Part shown: piece after piece, positions 27,289 to 35,308 of the stretch
How positions within the stretch are numbered: position 1 is the stretch's first letter
How the letters are laid out: each line of letters starts with the position of its first letter
Source of the DNA: UBA932 sp031548545
GTDB taxonomy: Bacteria > Bacteroidota > Bacteroidia > Bacteroidales > UBA932
Length of the DNA: 64,000 bases
NCBI GenBank assembly: GCA_031548545.1
Contig: JAVBQY010000001.1
Span: 75,693 to 139,692 of the forward strand
Reading direction: 5' to 3'
The notes under the pieces: generated by a model
What the model was told of the DNA's origin: nothing
The model's input: only the letters and a program-made list of their open reading frames with translations
Database searches by the model: none
Program-made: the position numbers and the translations under genes

Positions 27289-27296
27289 TATCTTTG
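27289..27296 (+). promoter_or_regulatory. -7 element of the PUL regulator gene
   Basis: TATCTTTG matches TAnnTTTG and lies 20 bp before the ATG at 27317. It also argues against the longer open frame that begins at 27245, whose start would be upstream of the transcript. Confidence 0.5.
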
Positions 27297-27316
27297 TAAA
27301 GCAGAAGAACAATGAA

Positions 27317-30172
27317 ATGAATAGGCCTATAAAAATATATAGCATTATTAATCTGATAATTATATTATCATCTGTAGTAGTAATTCCATTAACTGCACAG
27401 GATTATAACGCTACACCAAAAATTAGTAATTATCAAAATTTCAACACTATAGCATCAAGCCAAAATTGGTCGGTAACACAGGATGAAAATGGACTGCTTT
27501 ATTTTGCCAATTCGCATGGTTTACTGGAGTTTGACGGTAAGCGCTGGCAACTGCACCCCCTCCCCGGCAAATACGGACTGAGAACGGTCGCCTATCATAA
27601 GGATAGCCGACGGCTATACAGCGGTTCCTTTGAAGAATTCGGCTACTGGGAAAGAGATGCATGGGGCAGGATGCATTACCACTCCCTGAAAACACTGGTG
27701 GAAGACCCTTCCCAGCTGCATAATGATGAAATATGGTCTATAGTATTCAGAGATAACCAAGTCTTTTTCAGAACCTTTGTCAACTACCTGGCCTATGACG
27801 GAAAGGGCATACAGCTGCACAAATTGCCGACGGCCTGCCTGGTACTGAGCAATATCCGTAATATGCTTTACGCCGGAAGCACCACAGGGCTCTATAGTCT
27901 GCATAACGGGACGGCGCGCCTGATGCCTAAAGGCGAACATTTTACTAATGAATATCAGCTTTCCGGCATCCTTCCTTTTACAGAGAATCGTTTACTCCTG
28001 GCTACACAAAGTAAAGGCATTTTTATACATGACGGGAAAAACTTCACCCCCTGGCACACGGAGGCGGACGCCCTGCTGAAACACGCCCAGATCAACCGGG
28101 TCTTAACGGTGAGGGATTCCCTATATCTCTTCGGCACCCTGTTGGACGGCATTGTAGCTATTAACCGTCATGGACAGCTACTATGGCACCTGAACAAGAC
28201 AAATGGCTTGCAGAACAATACCGTGTTAGGAATGTACGCCGACCGGGAGAATAACGTATGGCTGGCGTTGGACAATGGAATAGACCAGGTGGAAATTAAT
28301 CCGGCCCTACGCTTCTACAGAGGCAATTACGACAATGTGGAGGCCGTATATGCTATACGGGAGCACAATAACAGGCTGTACCTCGGCACAAATAAAGGCC
28401 TTTTCCAATGTCCCCGCAACGGCCGGCATTTTGAAATGATCCCCAATACACAAGGGCAGGTATGGAATTTGTCGGAATGGGGTGGAGAATTGCTGTGCGG
28501 CCACAATAACGGCACTTTCCGGATTGATGGAGACAGGGCCGTGGCGATCTCCGGTATTACCGGAGGATATTGCTTATTAGACCTCCCGGGACGAAAAAAC
28601 GAAACCCTGCTGCAAAGCACCTATACCTCATTGGTCGTATTCCTGAAAGACAGATTGGGACACTGGCAACAAAGCCATGTGGTGGACGGGTTCATGGAAC
28701 CGGTACGGTATATAGAAGCAGATCATAACCAAATCATTTGGGCGGGACATATAGAGAAGGGCCTGTTCAGGATCCGGCTTGACGAGGAGCTGAAACGGGC
28801 GGAATCGGTAATTCGCTATGATAGCATAGACGGAGTTGCCACAGAGCGCATAGGGGTCTTCAAGATCAATAACAGGATCGTATTCACCACCGGGAAAGAA
28901 CTCTACACCTATGATGAAATCCATAACCGGATTATCAGTTATAACCAACTGAATGAGGTTATCGGACAATTTCGAGATGCGCATAAAATCATAGCGGACA
29001 GGGATGGACGCTACTGGTTTTTCCGCAATGATGAAATAGCACTGATAGAGATAGACCATGAGAACAAGGTAAAGCTGATAAAAAAGCTCACCGCCGGCAT
29101 ATTTGACAACCAGCTCCTGTTACAACACGAGTCTGTCTTTAGCAACAAGAACGGCCAGTCTTATATCGGACTACGCAATGGTTTTGTGCTACTGCAACCT
29201 TCCGGCTTTAATACTACGCCGCCGACGGCAGTGCTGTTGCGGCAAATAGCCGCTTTCAATAAGGACAAAGAGACCGATACCCTGAAAACAATGCCGGAAA
29301 CAACTCCGGTGCTACCGGCGAACTACAATAGTATAAGATTTAGTTTTGCCTATCCGGTGTATGGGCTCCATGAGCAAACCGTGTGGTATAAGTTAGAAGG
29401 CCTGGAGAAAGACTGGAGCAGGGCGGAAGCTAATTATGAGGCGGCCTACTCCCGGCTCCCCTCCGGTGAGTATAAGTTTATAATCAGGGTTACCGATATA
29501 CAAAACAACACGGTAGCGCAGCAGGAATTCGGCTTCACCATCCGCCCGGCCTGGTACAGTACCTCTTGGGCCAACCTGTCGCTGGTACTACTGATTATAT
29601 TGATTACATTAGGAATAAACTGGTTATGGAGACGAAGAGATTCTATACAGCAGTTAAAAGAGCAGGAGTTGAAAGACCTGAGGCATAAAGAAGAACAGAA
29701 GGAGAAAGAGCAGGAAATTACGAGACTGACCAATGAACGCCTGAACTCCGAATTGATATTTAAAAGCCGGGAACTAACCAACAGCACGATGTCCATTATA
29801 CAAAAGGACAATGTGCTGCTGGAACTGAAAAAGGAATTACAGAAGGACAATAGCGCCAAAAATATCTCAGGCATTATCAAGTTCATCAATAAGAACCTGT
29901 CTACCGAAGCCAACTGGAAACGCTTCCAGGATAATTTTGATGCGATACACGACCACTTCTTCCATCACCTGAAGCAACGCTTTCCAAGCCTGACACCACA
30001 TGACCTGCAACTCTGCGCCTACCTGCGGCTGAACCTGTCCACCAAAGAAATAGCACAACTCACCGGCAATTCGGTCAGGGGCGTTGAGGTGGCCCGTTAC
30101 CGTCTCCGTAAAAAACTGGGACTGTCACAGGAAACCAACCTCAACGCATTTATGATCGAATTCAAGTACTAA
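27317..30172 (+). CDS. Membrane-bound propeller-sensor transcription regulator with LuxR-type HTH
   Basis: A 951-residue one-component regulator of the PUL. After a signal/anchor segment (IINLIIILSSVVVIPLTAQ) come about 650 periplasmic residues of two-component-regulator-type propeller repeats (WSVTQDENGLLYFANSHGLLEFDGKRW is the first clear unit). A Y_Y_Y domain follows (VWYKLEGLEKDWS, LPSGEYKFIIRV), then one membrane helix (LSLVLLIILITLGINWLW), a long charged coiled coil, and a C-terminal LuxR-like HTH (LTPHDLQLCAYLRLNLSTKEIAQLTGNS). No histidine-kinase or receiver domain is present, unlike hybrid two-component sensors. The start at 27317 (MNRPIKIYS) follows a -7 box and a short ATG-AAA-TGA. 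It is divergent from susC, the usual place for a PUL activator. Confidence 0.88.
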   Translation: MNRPIKIYSIINLIIILSSVVVIPLTAQDYNATPKISNYQNFNTIASSQNWSVTQDENGLLYFANSHGLLEFDGKRWQLHPLPGKYGLRTVAYHKDSRRLYSGSFEEFGYWERDAWGRMHYHSLKTLVEDPSQLHNDEIWSIVFRDNQVFFRTFVNYLAYDGKGIQLHKLPTACLVLSNIRNMLYAGSTTGLYSLHNGTARLMPKGEHFTNEYQLSGILPFTENRLLLATQSKGIFIHDGKNFTPWHTEADALLKHAQINRVLTVRDSLYLFGTLLDGIVAINRHGQLLWHLNKTNGLQNNTVLGMYADRENNVWLALDNGIDQVEINPALRFYRGNYDNVEAVYAIREHNNRLYLGTNKGLFQCPRNGRHFEMIPNTQGQVWNLSEWGGELLCGHNNGTFRIDGDRAVAISGITGGYCLLDLPGRKNETLLQSTYTSLVVFLKDRLGHWQQSHVVDGFMEPVRYIEADHNQIIWAGHIEKGLFRIRLDEELKRAESVIRYDSIDGVATERIGVFKINNRIVFTTGKELYTYDEIHNRIISYNQLNEVIGQFRDAHKIIADRDGRYWFFRNDEIALIEIDHENKVKLIKKLTAGIFDNQLLLQHESVFSNKNGQSYIGLRNGFVLLQPSGFNTTPPTAVLLRQIAAFNKDKETDTLKTMPETTPVLPANYNSIRFSFAYPVYGLHEQTVWYKLEGLEKDWSRAEANYEAAYSRLPSGEYKFIIRVTDIQNNTVAQQEFGFTIRPAWYSTSWANLSLVLLIILITLGINWLWRRRDSIQQLKEQELKDLRHKEEQKEKEQEITRLTNERLNSELIFKSRELTNSTMSIIQKDNVLLELKKELQKDNSAKNISGIIKFINKNLSTEANWKRFQDNFDAIHDHFFHHLKQRFPSLTPHDLQLCAYLRLNLSTKEIAQLTGNSVRGVEVARYRLRKKLGLSQETNLNAFMIEFKY

Positions 30173-30174
30173 GC

Positions 30175-31590
30175 TTACTGAATGGCTTTCTTGATCTGAC
30201 GTTTCGATAATGAATAGGGCGCCAACGAGCAGGGGCCGTTCACGCAGCCGCCTTCGCAGGCCATTACTTCCACAAACTGGGCATCCGGTTTCTTGACCAT
30301 ATTCTTCAGTAAATTCTGATTTTTACGGTCCAGGCCTTCTACAGCCAGTGTCTTGTAATTATTACCCACAGCGTTGACAATAGCATCTTTTACGCCGCCC
30401 GCCTGTGCATAACCACGTGAGAATTTCGTCACTTCGGCATTGAGCGGCATAGGCTCGCAAGCATTCACCTCCACGCCATAGGCCACCATAAAGGCGCCCA
30501 ACTCCTCAAAGCTCATAATATAGTCGACTTCCGGCACGGATTCGGCCTCATAACGCTTAGCCAGGCATGGTCCTATAAACACGACATCGGCATCCGGATA
30601 AAGGGCTTTGGCCCGTTTGGCGGCATAGACCATCGGGCTGTAGGTATGTGACACGAAAGGTTTAAGCTGGGTGGCATGTTTATCGACCCAGCCAACATAG
30701 GCCGGACAACAAGAGGTAGTCATAAAAGGCTGGCCTTCCTGCATACGTTCCACAAATTCTTCGGCCTCAAAACGGGAGGTGTCTTCGGCGCCCAGGGCTA
30801 CTTCGACTACCTCATCAAAGCCTATTTTTTTGAGCGCTGCAAGGATTTGACCGGGAGCAGCATCAAATTGTCCGTAGATAGCCGGGGCCGGAATAGCCAC
30901 GACCCGTTTTTCCGGATTATTGAGGCCCTTGAATATATCCACAATTTTACAACGCTCCATAATCGCACCATAAGGGCAGGCCTGCATACATTTGCCGCAA
31001 TAGATACATTTATCTTTGTCTATATGCTCGGTTCCATCCTCTTTTTTGGTAATTGCTTTCACGGGGCAGGCCTCTTCGCAGGGAACCGGTGTGTATATAA
31101 TAGCGCGGTAAGGGCAAACTTTCTGGCAAAGCCCGCAAGACACGCAATCTTCCTGCGAAATAGTAGCCTTTCCACCTTTGAAAGAAACCGCACCCTTAGG
31201 GCAGTTCATCATACAGGGGCGGCCTTCGCAACCACGGCACATATTGGTCACCAGGTACTGCGACTGCATACAGGCGCTGCAAGCCTCGTGCACTACGGTC
31301 AGGATATTCTCCTTCACATTCTTGTTGTCTAAGGCCCGCTGTGCAAAAACCTCCAGGTCGATCAGATAAATCTCCTCCCCCGTTACTTCAAAACCAAGTA
31401 CGGAAATCAACTTATGCTTGAGAATGTAGCGGTCCTTATGCATACAGCAATTGACCGAGCGCTTGTCCCGGGGACGCATTTCAATGGGGATATAGGTAAT
31501 CCCCTTTACAAAATTTTGTTCCTTTAACAGCTTAACCAGGCGGATCAACATCTCACGCTTGGTTAGCATAGCGAAATTATCATATAACAT
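30175..31590 (-). CDS. [FeFe]-hydrogenase-like protein with ferredoxin domains
   Basis: A 471-residue iron-sulfur protein. Residues 1-100 are a leader of unknown fold with a CC pair; residues 104-210 hold ferredoxin-type clusters (CVSCGLCQKVCP, CIYCGKCMQACP, plus an irregular set CxxC...CEGRPCMMNCP). The H-cluster domain follows: L1 TSCCPAYVGW (C294, C295), L2 IGPCLAKRYE (C341), L3 VMACEGGCVNGPC (C444, C448). All four H-cluster cysteines are present, and so is C294, the proton-relay cysteine of catalytic enzymes. It is the last gene of the five-gene module. An alternative start at 31569 (MLTKREML) would avoid an 11-bp overlap with the gene before. No HydB/HydC-type electron-bifurcating partners are nearby. 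Confidence 0.85.
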   Translation of the reverse strand: MLYDNFAMLTKREMLIRLVKLLKEQNFVKGITYIPIEMRPRDKRSVNCCMHKDRYILKHKLISVLGFEVTGEEIYLIDLEVFAQRALDNKNVKENILTVVHEACSACMQSQYLVTNMCRGCEGRPCMMNCPKGAVSFKGGKATISQEDCVSCGLCQKVCPYRAIIYTPVPCEEACPVKAITKKEDGTEHIDKDKCIYCGKCMQACPYGAIMERCKIVDIFKGLNNPEKRVVAIPAPAIYGQFDAAPGQILAALKKIGFDEVVEVALGAEDTSRFEAEEFVERMQEGQPFMTTSCCPAYVGWVDKHATQLKPFVSHTYSPMVYAAKRAKALYPDADVVFIGPCLAKRYEAESVPEVDYIMSFEELGAFMVAYGVEVNACEPMPLNAEVTKFSRGYAQAGGVKDAIVNAVGNNYKTLAVEGLDRKNQNLLKNMVKKPDAQFVEVMACEGGCVNGPCSLAPYSLSKRQIKKAIQ

Positions 31591-31834
31591 TAGCTATTTC
31601 CTCTTTTAATATTTGTACTAAATTATTTTTACTGACACCGGCTACCATCTTACCATTGATTTCAACGTAAGGCGGGCTCTGCTGTTTGTCACAATAGCCC
31701 AGACAGGGCGAATAAGACACCAACAGATGTTTTTTAATATCATAAGGCAGGTTGTTCACCACACCCTTCAGGTCTGCACCTCCCATGACATAACACATGG
31801 TTCCCATGCATATTTTCAATTCGATCTTTGCCAT
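31580..31834 (-). CDS. Thioredoxin-like [2Fe-2S] ferredoxin (NuoE-like), second copy
   Basis: An 84-residue protein with the cysteine pattern of thioredoxin-like [2Fe-2S] ferredoxins: CMGTMC (C-x4-C) near the N-terminus and CLGYC (C-x3-C) in the middle. It resembles the isolated C-terminal domain of NuoE/HndA and probably passes electrons to or from the hydrogenase encoded directly downstream. It is a diverged relative of the gene at 34737-34982; both start with MAK and share the KICxGxxC phrase. It sits 11 bp after the phosphatase gene. Confidence 0.85.
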   Translation of the reverse strand: MAKIELKICMGTMCYVMGGADLKGVVNNLPYDIKKHLLVSYSPCLGYCDKQQSPPYVEINGKMVAGVSKNNLVQILKEEIANVI

Positions 31835-31845
31835 AGTATTTGTTT

Positions 31846-33033
31846 TTAAATATACACTATTTCTACATCTTTTAAATATTTTGCTTCCAATAAGGACTTT
31901 ATCTTTTTCACCACATTACGACGGATTTCCAGCTCTACCGGCAAGGTGGGGTCCTGGTGCGCCATATTGATTTTCGTACCAACCAGAAAGGTTATTTTAT
32001 CACTATTGAGCAAGAGTTTTACCATTTGTTCCGCCGGCCCCTCCTTCTGGCGGTCACGCTCACCGGAGGTCAATATGCGTTCCACCTTTCCCATGGTAAG
32101 GATGCCTTCGGTGACCAGGTCCACGCCTTCTATACGCGAAATGGGGGGCAACTCCCGGTCTACAATATTCATATCCAACTCTATGGGTGTATTCCATTCG
32201 CGGGACAGGATATGGGCGGTCGTACCGCCGCAGATGACTTTCTTACCGTTGAACTCCCGTACCCGCCGGCTCAGGGTCTTGTCATTTTTCTCATCATAAG
32301 GCGGGCCGGTACAAACCAAAAGATTACGCGGCTTACGCATATAAATTACACAACAGCTCGTATCATCCTTAGCCGCATGGCCGTCATTTTTCTCGGCCTG
32401 CACCACAATTTTACGCGCCAGGGCCGAGGCTGAAATATCCTGGGTACCGGAAATAGTAGCGGAGATAAAATCTTTTACCCCGTCGGACCAGCCGAAGGGC
32501 ATACCCATCGAGCCCATGCCCGACTGGCTGACCCCGTCACTGAAGAAAATAATCCGGTCTTCCTTCTCCATGGCAAACTCGGATATCCACAGGGATGTTC
32601 CGGCCATTTCATCTTCACGGTCAACCGGTATGACGGCCTTGGGAATATCCACAAAAGCGCCGTTGCGGTAAAGCAGGAAAGAGGGCGCCTCATATTCTAC
32701 CAGACGCACATGTCCGAAACAATCAATATCACAAATGGAAAAAGTAGAATAACTGATCTTGCGCACCTGGTCCTTCGGCAAGGTTTTGATGATGGACTGG
32801 GAGGCCGCAATGATATCTTCATTCATAATGGAAAAATTCAAGGCCATGGAAGCCGTCATGGTGGACAGCACGCTGGCTTTGATACCGCTGCCCAACCCAT
32901 CGGACAGTACGCTCACCGCACGGCCTTCGTCTTTCATCTTATGGGAGCGAAAGCAGTCACCACACACGATATTGCCGGCTTTGTTCTTCTGAAAGCACTC
33001 TACCTCTATGAAATTTTCCCTGGTCCTGAGCAC
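31846..33033 (-). CDS. SpoIIE/PP2C-type serine phosphatase of the hydrogenase module
   Basis: A 395-residue cytoplasmic protein whose first 230 residues form a PP2C-like SpoIIE phosphatase domain: metal-binding aspartates are seen in VLSDGLGSGIKAS, FFSDGVSQSG and KDDTSCCV. A C-terminal region of about 150 residues (LLVCTGPPYDEKNDKTLSRRV onward) has no domain I can name. The gene lies 6 bp after the PAS-hydrogenase gene. Phosphatases of this type accompany group C [FeFe]-hydrogenases in clostridia and Thermotogae, where they are thought to relay a hydrogen or redox signal; that role is inferred here. No anti-sigma factor or kinase target is encoded alongside. Confidence 0.82.
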   Translation of the reverse strand: MLRTRENFIEVECFQKNKAGNIVCGDCFRSHKMKDEGRAVSVLSDGLGSGIKASVLSTMTASMALNFSIMNEDIIAASQSIIKTLPKDQVRKISYSTFSICDIDCFGHVRLVEYEAPSFLLYRNGAFVDIPKAVIPVDREDEMAGTSLWISEFAMEKEDRIIFFSDGVSQSGMGSMGMPFGWSDGVKDFISATISGTQDISASALARKIVVQAEKNDGHAAKDDTSCCVIYMRKPRNLLVCTGPPYDEKNDKTLSRRVREFNGKKVICGGTTAHILSREWNTPIELDMNIVDRELPPISRIEGVDLVTEGILTMGKVERILTSGERDRQKEGPAEQMVKLLLNSDKITFLVGTKINMAHQDPTLPVELEIRRNVVKKIKSLLEAKYLKDVEIVYI

Positions 33034-33039
33034 GGCGTT

Positions 33040-34743
33040 TTAAAAAATATCTTTGTTTTTATTATAGACTTCAATCACAGATTTCAGCGTAGTATCGGTA
33101 AAGGCGGCGTTTTCGCCCAGCAATCCGGCCACCTGCTGCACGGTAGACAGGTGATTCTTGATCACCTCTTTCGTCTTTTCAATAATCCAATCCTTTTTAA
33201 CATTGGGATCTTCCAGGTCCTGCAGCAAGCCGAACACCAAACGGTGCGGCTGTATATTATAAACAGACAGGAGCCACATCCGGTCCTTGTCTTTCACCTG
33301 ACGCTGTTTGATTTCTTCACCGGTGGTCAGCACCGTCCGGAAAAGATTCCCGAAAGAACAGATATTGCTCAGCGGCGCACCGGCCATGCCGGGACAAAAC
33401 TCATACACTTCTTCAATTTCCGGCCCCAGTGATACGGCGCAATAGTGGTTCATGTCCACAATGTTCAGGTCTGCGTTTACCAGGATTACCCCGGCCGGTA
33501 TTTTCTGCAACAGGACGGTGGCTTTATCATGGGCTATTTTGCGCATATATGAAGCGCACATATTATCTTCGGCCCGGCCTTCAAGCATGGCCACGGCAAA
33601 GTCCCGGCAAGAGTCGTAACCGCAGCTGCTGCAATTCAGTTCATCCTGCGGCGTGGTTTTCCCGACAGCTTCGAGCGCCTGTTTGATATCCCCCTCCGTG
33701 TACTCGGAACGGACGGTCTGGTCATCACAGGTAAACAATTCTTCCAGGTCGAGGTGGGCAAAGTCTTCGCGCGGATTCCCCACCTCCGAATGGTGGACAA
33801 TCTCATAGCGTTTGACGGCCGGAGAAATATTATTCAGCCGCGCCGGCCCATTCACACAGCCGCCCTTGCAGGCCAGCAATTCCAGGAAGATCGTATCACT
33901 ATAGGCGTCGGGATTGACGTTTTTCAAAACATCCTTAATGGTAGACAAGTCGGAAAATGCCATATAAAAAGGAGATTTATCCGCCTTATGCAAACCCTCC
34001 AGCATTCCGCCTTCAATGGGATACAGGGCGCCCATCCCGGAACGGTAAGGCACGAATTTTTCTTCACTTCCGGCCAGGGCCTCCAACATTACCCCTTCTT
34101 TTTCGAACCATGTTTTCAGGTCCCGGAATGTAATGGCCACATCAATCAGGTCCGACCGGCGGTCCGCCTCTAATTTCTTGGCAATACAGGGCCCGGCAAA
34201 GATCACTTTAATATCGTTCCCATAAAGTTCTTTCAGCATTTTAGCATGAGCCAGCATGGGAGACATGAGCGGGGTAATCTCCGGCACGGCCTCACTCGAA
34301 TATTTCCGTATATAATCCACGGCAACAGGGCAGGCAGAGGAAATATACACCCCTTTTCCGGCCGTACGCAAATAACTATCGGTACGTGCGGATACCAATT
34401 CGGCGCCCAGGGCCGTTTCCGACACTCCGGCAAAGCCCAGCTGCCTGATACCGGCCAGCAAGGCGGAAGTGGAGACGCCCTCAAATTCGCTAATGTAAGA
34501 AGGCGCAAGCGACAAATACACCTTGGGATGTTTACTCAGGGTAAGCCGGGCGCGGGTTAAACCATCACGGACCTTTTTAGCCCCGGTAGGACAGATCTGG
34601 GTACAATGCCCGCAATACACACAACGCTCTTCCATAATGTAAGCCTTGTTATTTTCAATGCGGATGGCTTTGACCGGACACTCACGGATACATTTATAAC
34701 AATCCTGACAACTTTCCGGCTCCGTATATATAGGTCTTAGCAT
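33040..34743 (-). CDS. Sensory-type [FeFe]-hydrogenase homologue with PAS domain (HydS-like)
   Basis: A 567-residue protein. Order of domains: two [4Fe-4S] ferredoxin motifs (residues 12-22 and 41-51), H-cluster domain (about 75-310), a four-cysteine FeS motif (C371, C374, C379, C396) and a PAS domain (about 405-520). The H-cluster ligands are present at L1 SSACPV (C138), L2 AGPCIAKK (C186) and L3 LACKGGC (C292, C296). The residue before C138 is Ala137, where catalytic enzymes have the proton-relay cysteine; this loss is known from the sensory group C enzyme HydS. Together with the PAS domain and the adjacent phosphatase it points to a sensor. The start overlaps the preceding small ferredoxin gene by 7 bp. 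Confidence 0.87.
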   Translation of the reverse strand: MLRPIYTEPESCQDCYKCIRECPVKAIRIENNKAYIMEERCVYCGHCTQICPTGAKKVRDGLTRARLTLSKHPKVYLSLAPSYISEFEGVSTSALLAGIRQLGFAGVSETALGAELVSARTDSYLRTAGKGVYISSACPVAVDYIRKYSSEAVPEITPLMSPMLAHAKMLKELYGNDIKVIFAGPCIAKKLEADRRSDLIDVAITFRDLKTWFEKEGVMLEALAGSEEKFVPYRSGMGALYPIEGGMLEGLHKADKSPFYMAFSDLSTIKDVLKNVNPDAYSDTIFLELLACKGGCVNGPARLNNISPAVKRYEIVHHSEVGNPREDFAHLDLEELFTCDDQTVRSEYTEGDIKQALEAVGKTTPQDELNCSSCGYDSCRDFAVAMLEGRAEDNMCASYMRKIAHDKATVLLQKIPAGVILVNADLNIVDMNHYCAVSLGPEIEEVYEFCPGMAGAPLSNICSFGNLFRTVLTTGEEIKQRQVKDKDRMWLLSVYNIQPHRLVFGLLQDLEDPNVKKDWIIEKTKEVIKNHLSTVQQVAGLLGENAAFTDTTLKSVIEVYNKNKDIF

Positions 34744-34982
34744 GGAAACTCCTCTTGTAATATTTTATACAGGCGTGATTTGTTCACCTCTTCGTAAACA
34801 CGGTCATTGATACAGACTACCGGTCCCCTGCTGCATTTCTCTTCGCAAAGATGCCCGGAAAAAGCAACATCGGCCTCCAGTTTATTCTCTTTCAGGTACT
34901 GTTGTATCACCTCCAGATTGGCATTGTTTCCACGGGAGAAGCAGGAACTGCCGAGACATATTTTAAGCTGTGCTTTAGCCAT
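34737..34982 (-). CDS. Thioredoxin-like [2Fe-2S] ferredoxin (NuoE-like), first copy
   Basis: An 81-residue [2Fe-2S] protein with CLGSSC (C-x4-C) and CEEKC (C-x3-C), the ligand pattern of thioredoxin-like ferredoxins. It is the first gene of the hydrogenase module; its end overlaps the start of the PAS-hydrogenase gene by 7 bp, so the two are probably translated together. It likely exchanges electrons with that protein. A second cysteine at the very C-terminus (EEFPC) is of unknown meaning. Confidence 0.85.
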   Translation of the reverse strand: MAKAQLKICLGSSCFSRGNNANLEVIQQYLKENKLEADVAFSGHLCEEKCSRGPVVCINDRVYEEVNKSRLYKILQEEFPC

Positions 34983-35013
34983 ATATCAAAATCGCTATCG
35001 TTTTTAAAACTTT

Positions 35014-35021
35014 CAAAGATA
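35014..35021 (-). promoter_or_regulatory. -7 element of the hydrogenase module
   Basis: The minus strand reads TATCTTTG, matching TAnnTTTG, 31 bp before the ATG at 34982. No TTTG is seen at the standard -33 distance, so the upstream half is weak. Confidence 0.45.
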
Positions 35022-35082
35022 GCATTTTTTGATGAATTAATAGCCAACAAAAGCAAAAAAGATAACAAGCAGCTGATTAATA

Positions 35083-35123
35083 AACAAAAAAAATCGGACG
35101 AACCTATGCGATCCGTCCGATTT
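35083..35123 (-). terminator. Terminator of the tRNA-Pro gene
   Basis: On the minus strand, a perfect 10-bp stem (AAATCGGACG / CGTCCGATTT on the plus strand, 35091-35100 and 35114-35123) is followed by a run of T. It lies 6 bp after the tRNA 3' end. Confidence 0.75.
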
Positions 35124-35128
35124 ACGAG

Positions 35129-35202
35129 TCGGAGTGATGTGACTCGAACACACGACCCCTTGCACCCCATGCAAGTGCGCTAGCCAACTGCGCTACACCC
35201 CG
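35129..35202 (-). tRNA. tRNA-Pro (anticodon GGG)
   Basis: Cloverleaf on the minus strand, 74 nt: acceptor CGGGGTG/CACTCCG (one G-T pair), D arm GCGC/GCGC, anticodon stem CTTGC/GCAAG with loop ATGGGGT (anticodon GGG) and T arm with TTCGAGT. The discriminator is A. No CCA is encoded. It reads codons CCC and CCU. Promoter and terminator are both visible. Confidence 0.93.
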
Positions 35203-35232
35203 ATTCAATACCCTAAAAAACGTAAGGGGCTG

Positions 35233-35263
35233 CAAAGATAGGTATTTTTTATAGATTTGCAAA
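35233..35263 (-). promoter_or_regulatory. Promoter of the tRNA-Pro gene
   Basis: The minus strand reads TTTG (complement of 35260-35263), 19 bp, TATCTTTG (complement of 35233-35240), a full match to the Bacteroidetes consensus, 30 bp before the tRNA 5' end. Confidence 0.7.
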
Positions 35264-35281
35264 AATAATTTTGTACATTTG
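35252..35281 (+). promoter_or_regulatory. Cluster of three -7 elements upstream of trxB
   Basis: TAGATTTG (35252-35259), TAATTTTG (35266-35273) and TACATTTG (35274-35281) all match TAnnTTTG. The last is 27 bp before the trxB ATG. None has a TTTG at 19-21 bp. The region overlaps the divergent tRNA promoter. Confidence 0.42.
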
Positions 35282-35308
35282 TCATTCCTTATAAATTAAA
35301 TAAAATCC

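Noticed and set aside
27245..27316. 24 extra N-terminal codons of the PUL regulator
   Set aside because: A -7 element lies within this stretch and the signal/anchor segment begins after the ATG at 27317.
30175..34982. Electron-bifurcating HydABC hydrogenase
   Set aside because: No HydB-type flavoprotein (NuoF-like) is encoded; the small thioredoxin-like proteins are single domains, and a PAS domain and phosphatase point to the sensory module.
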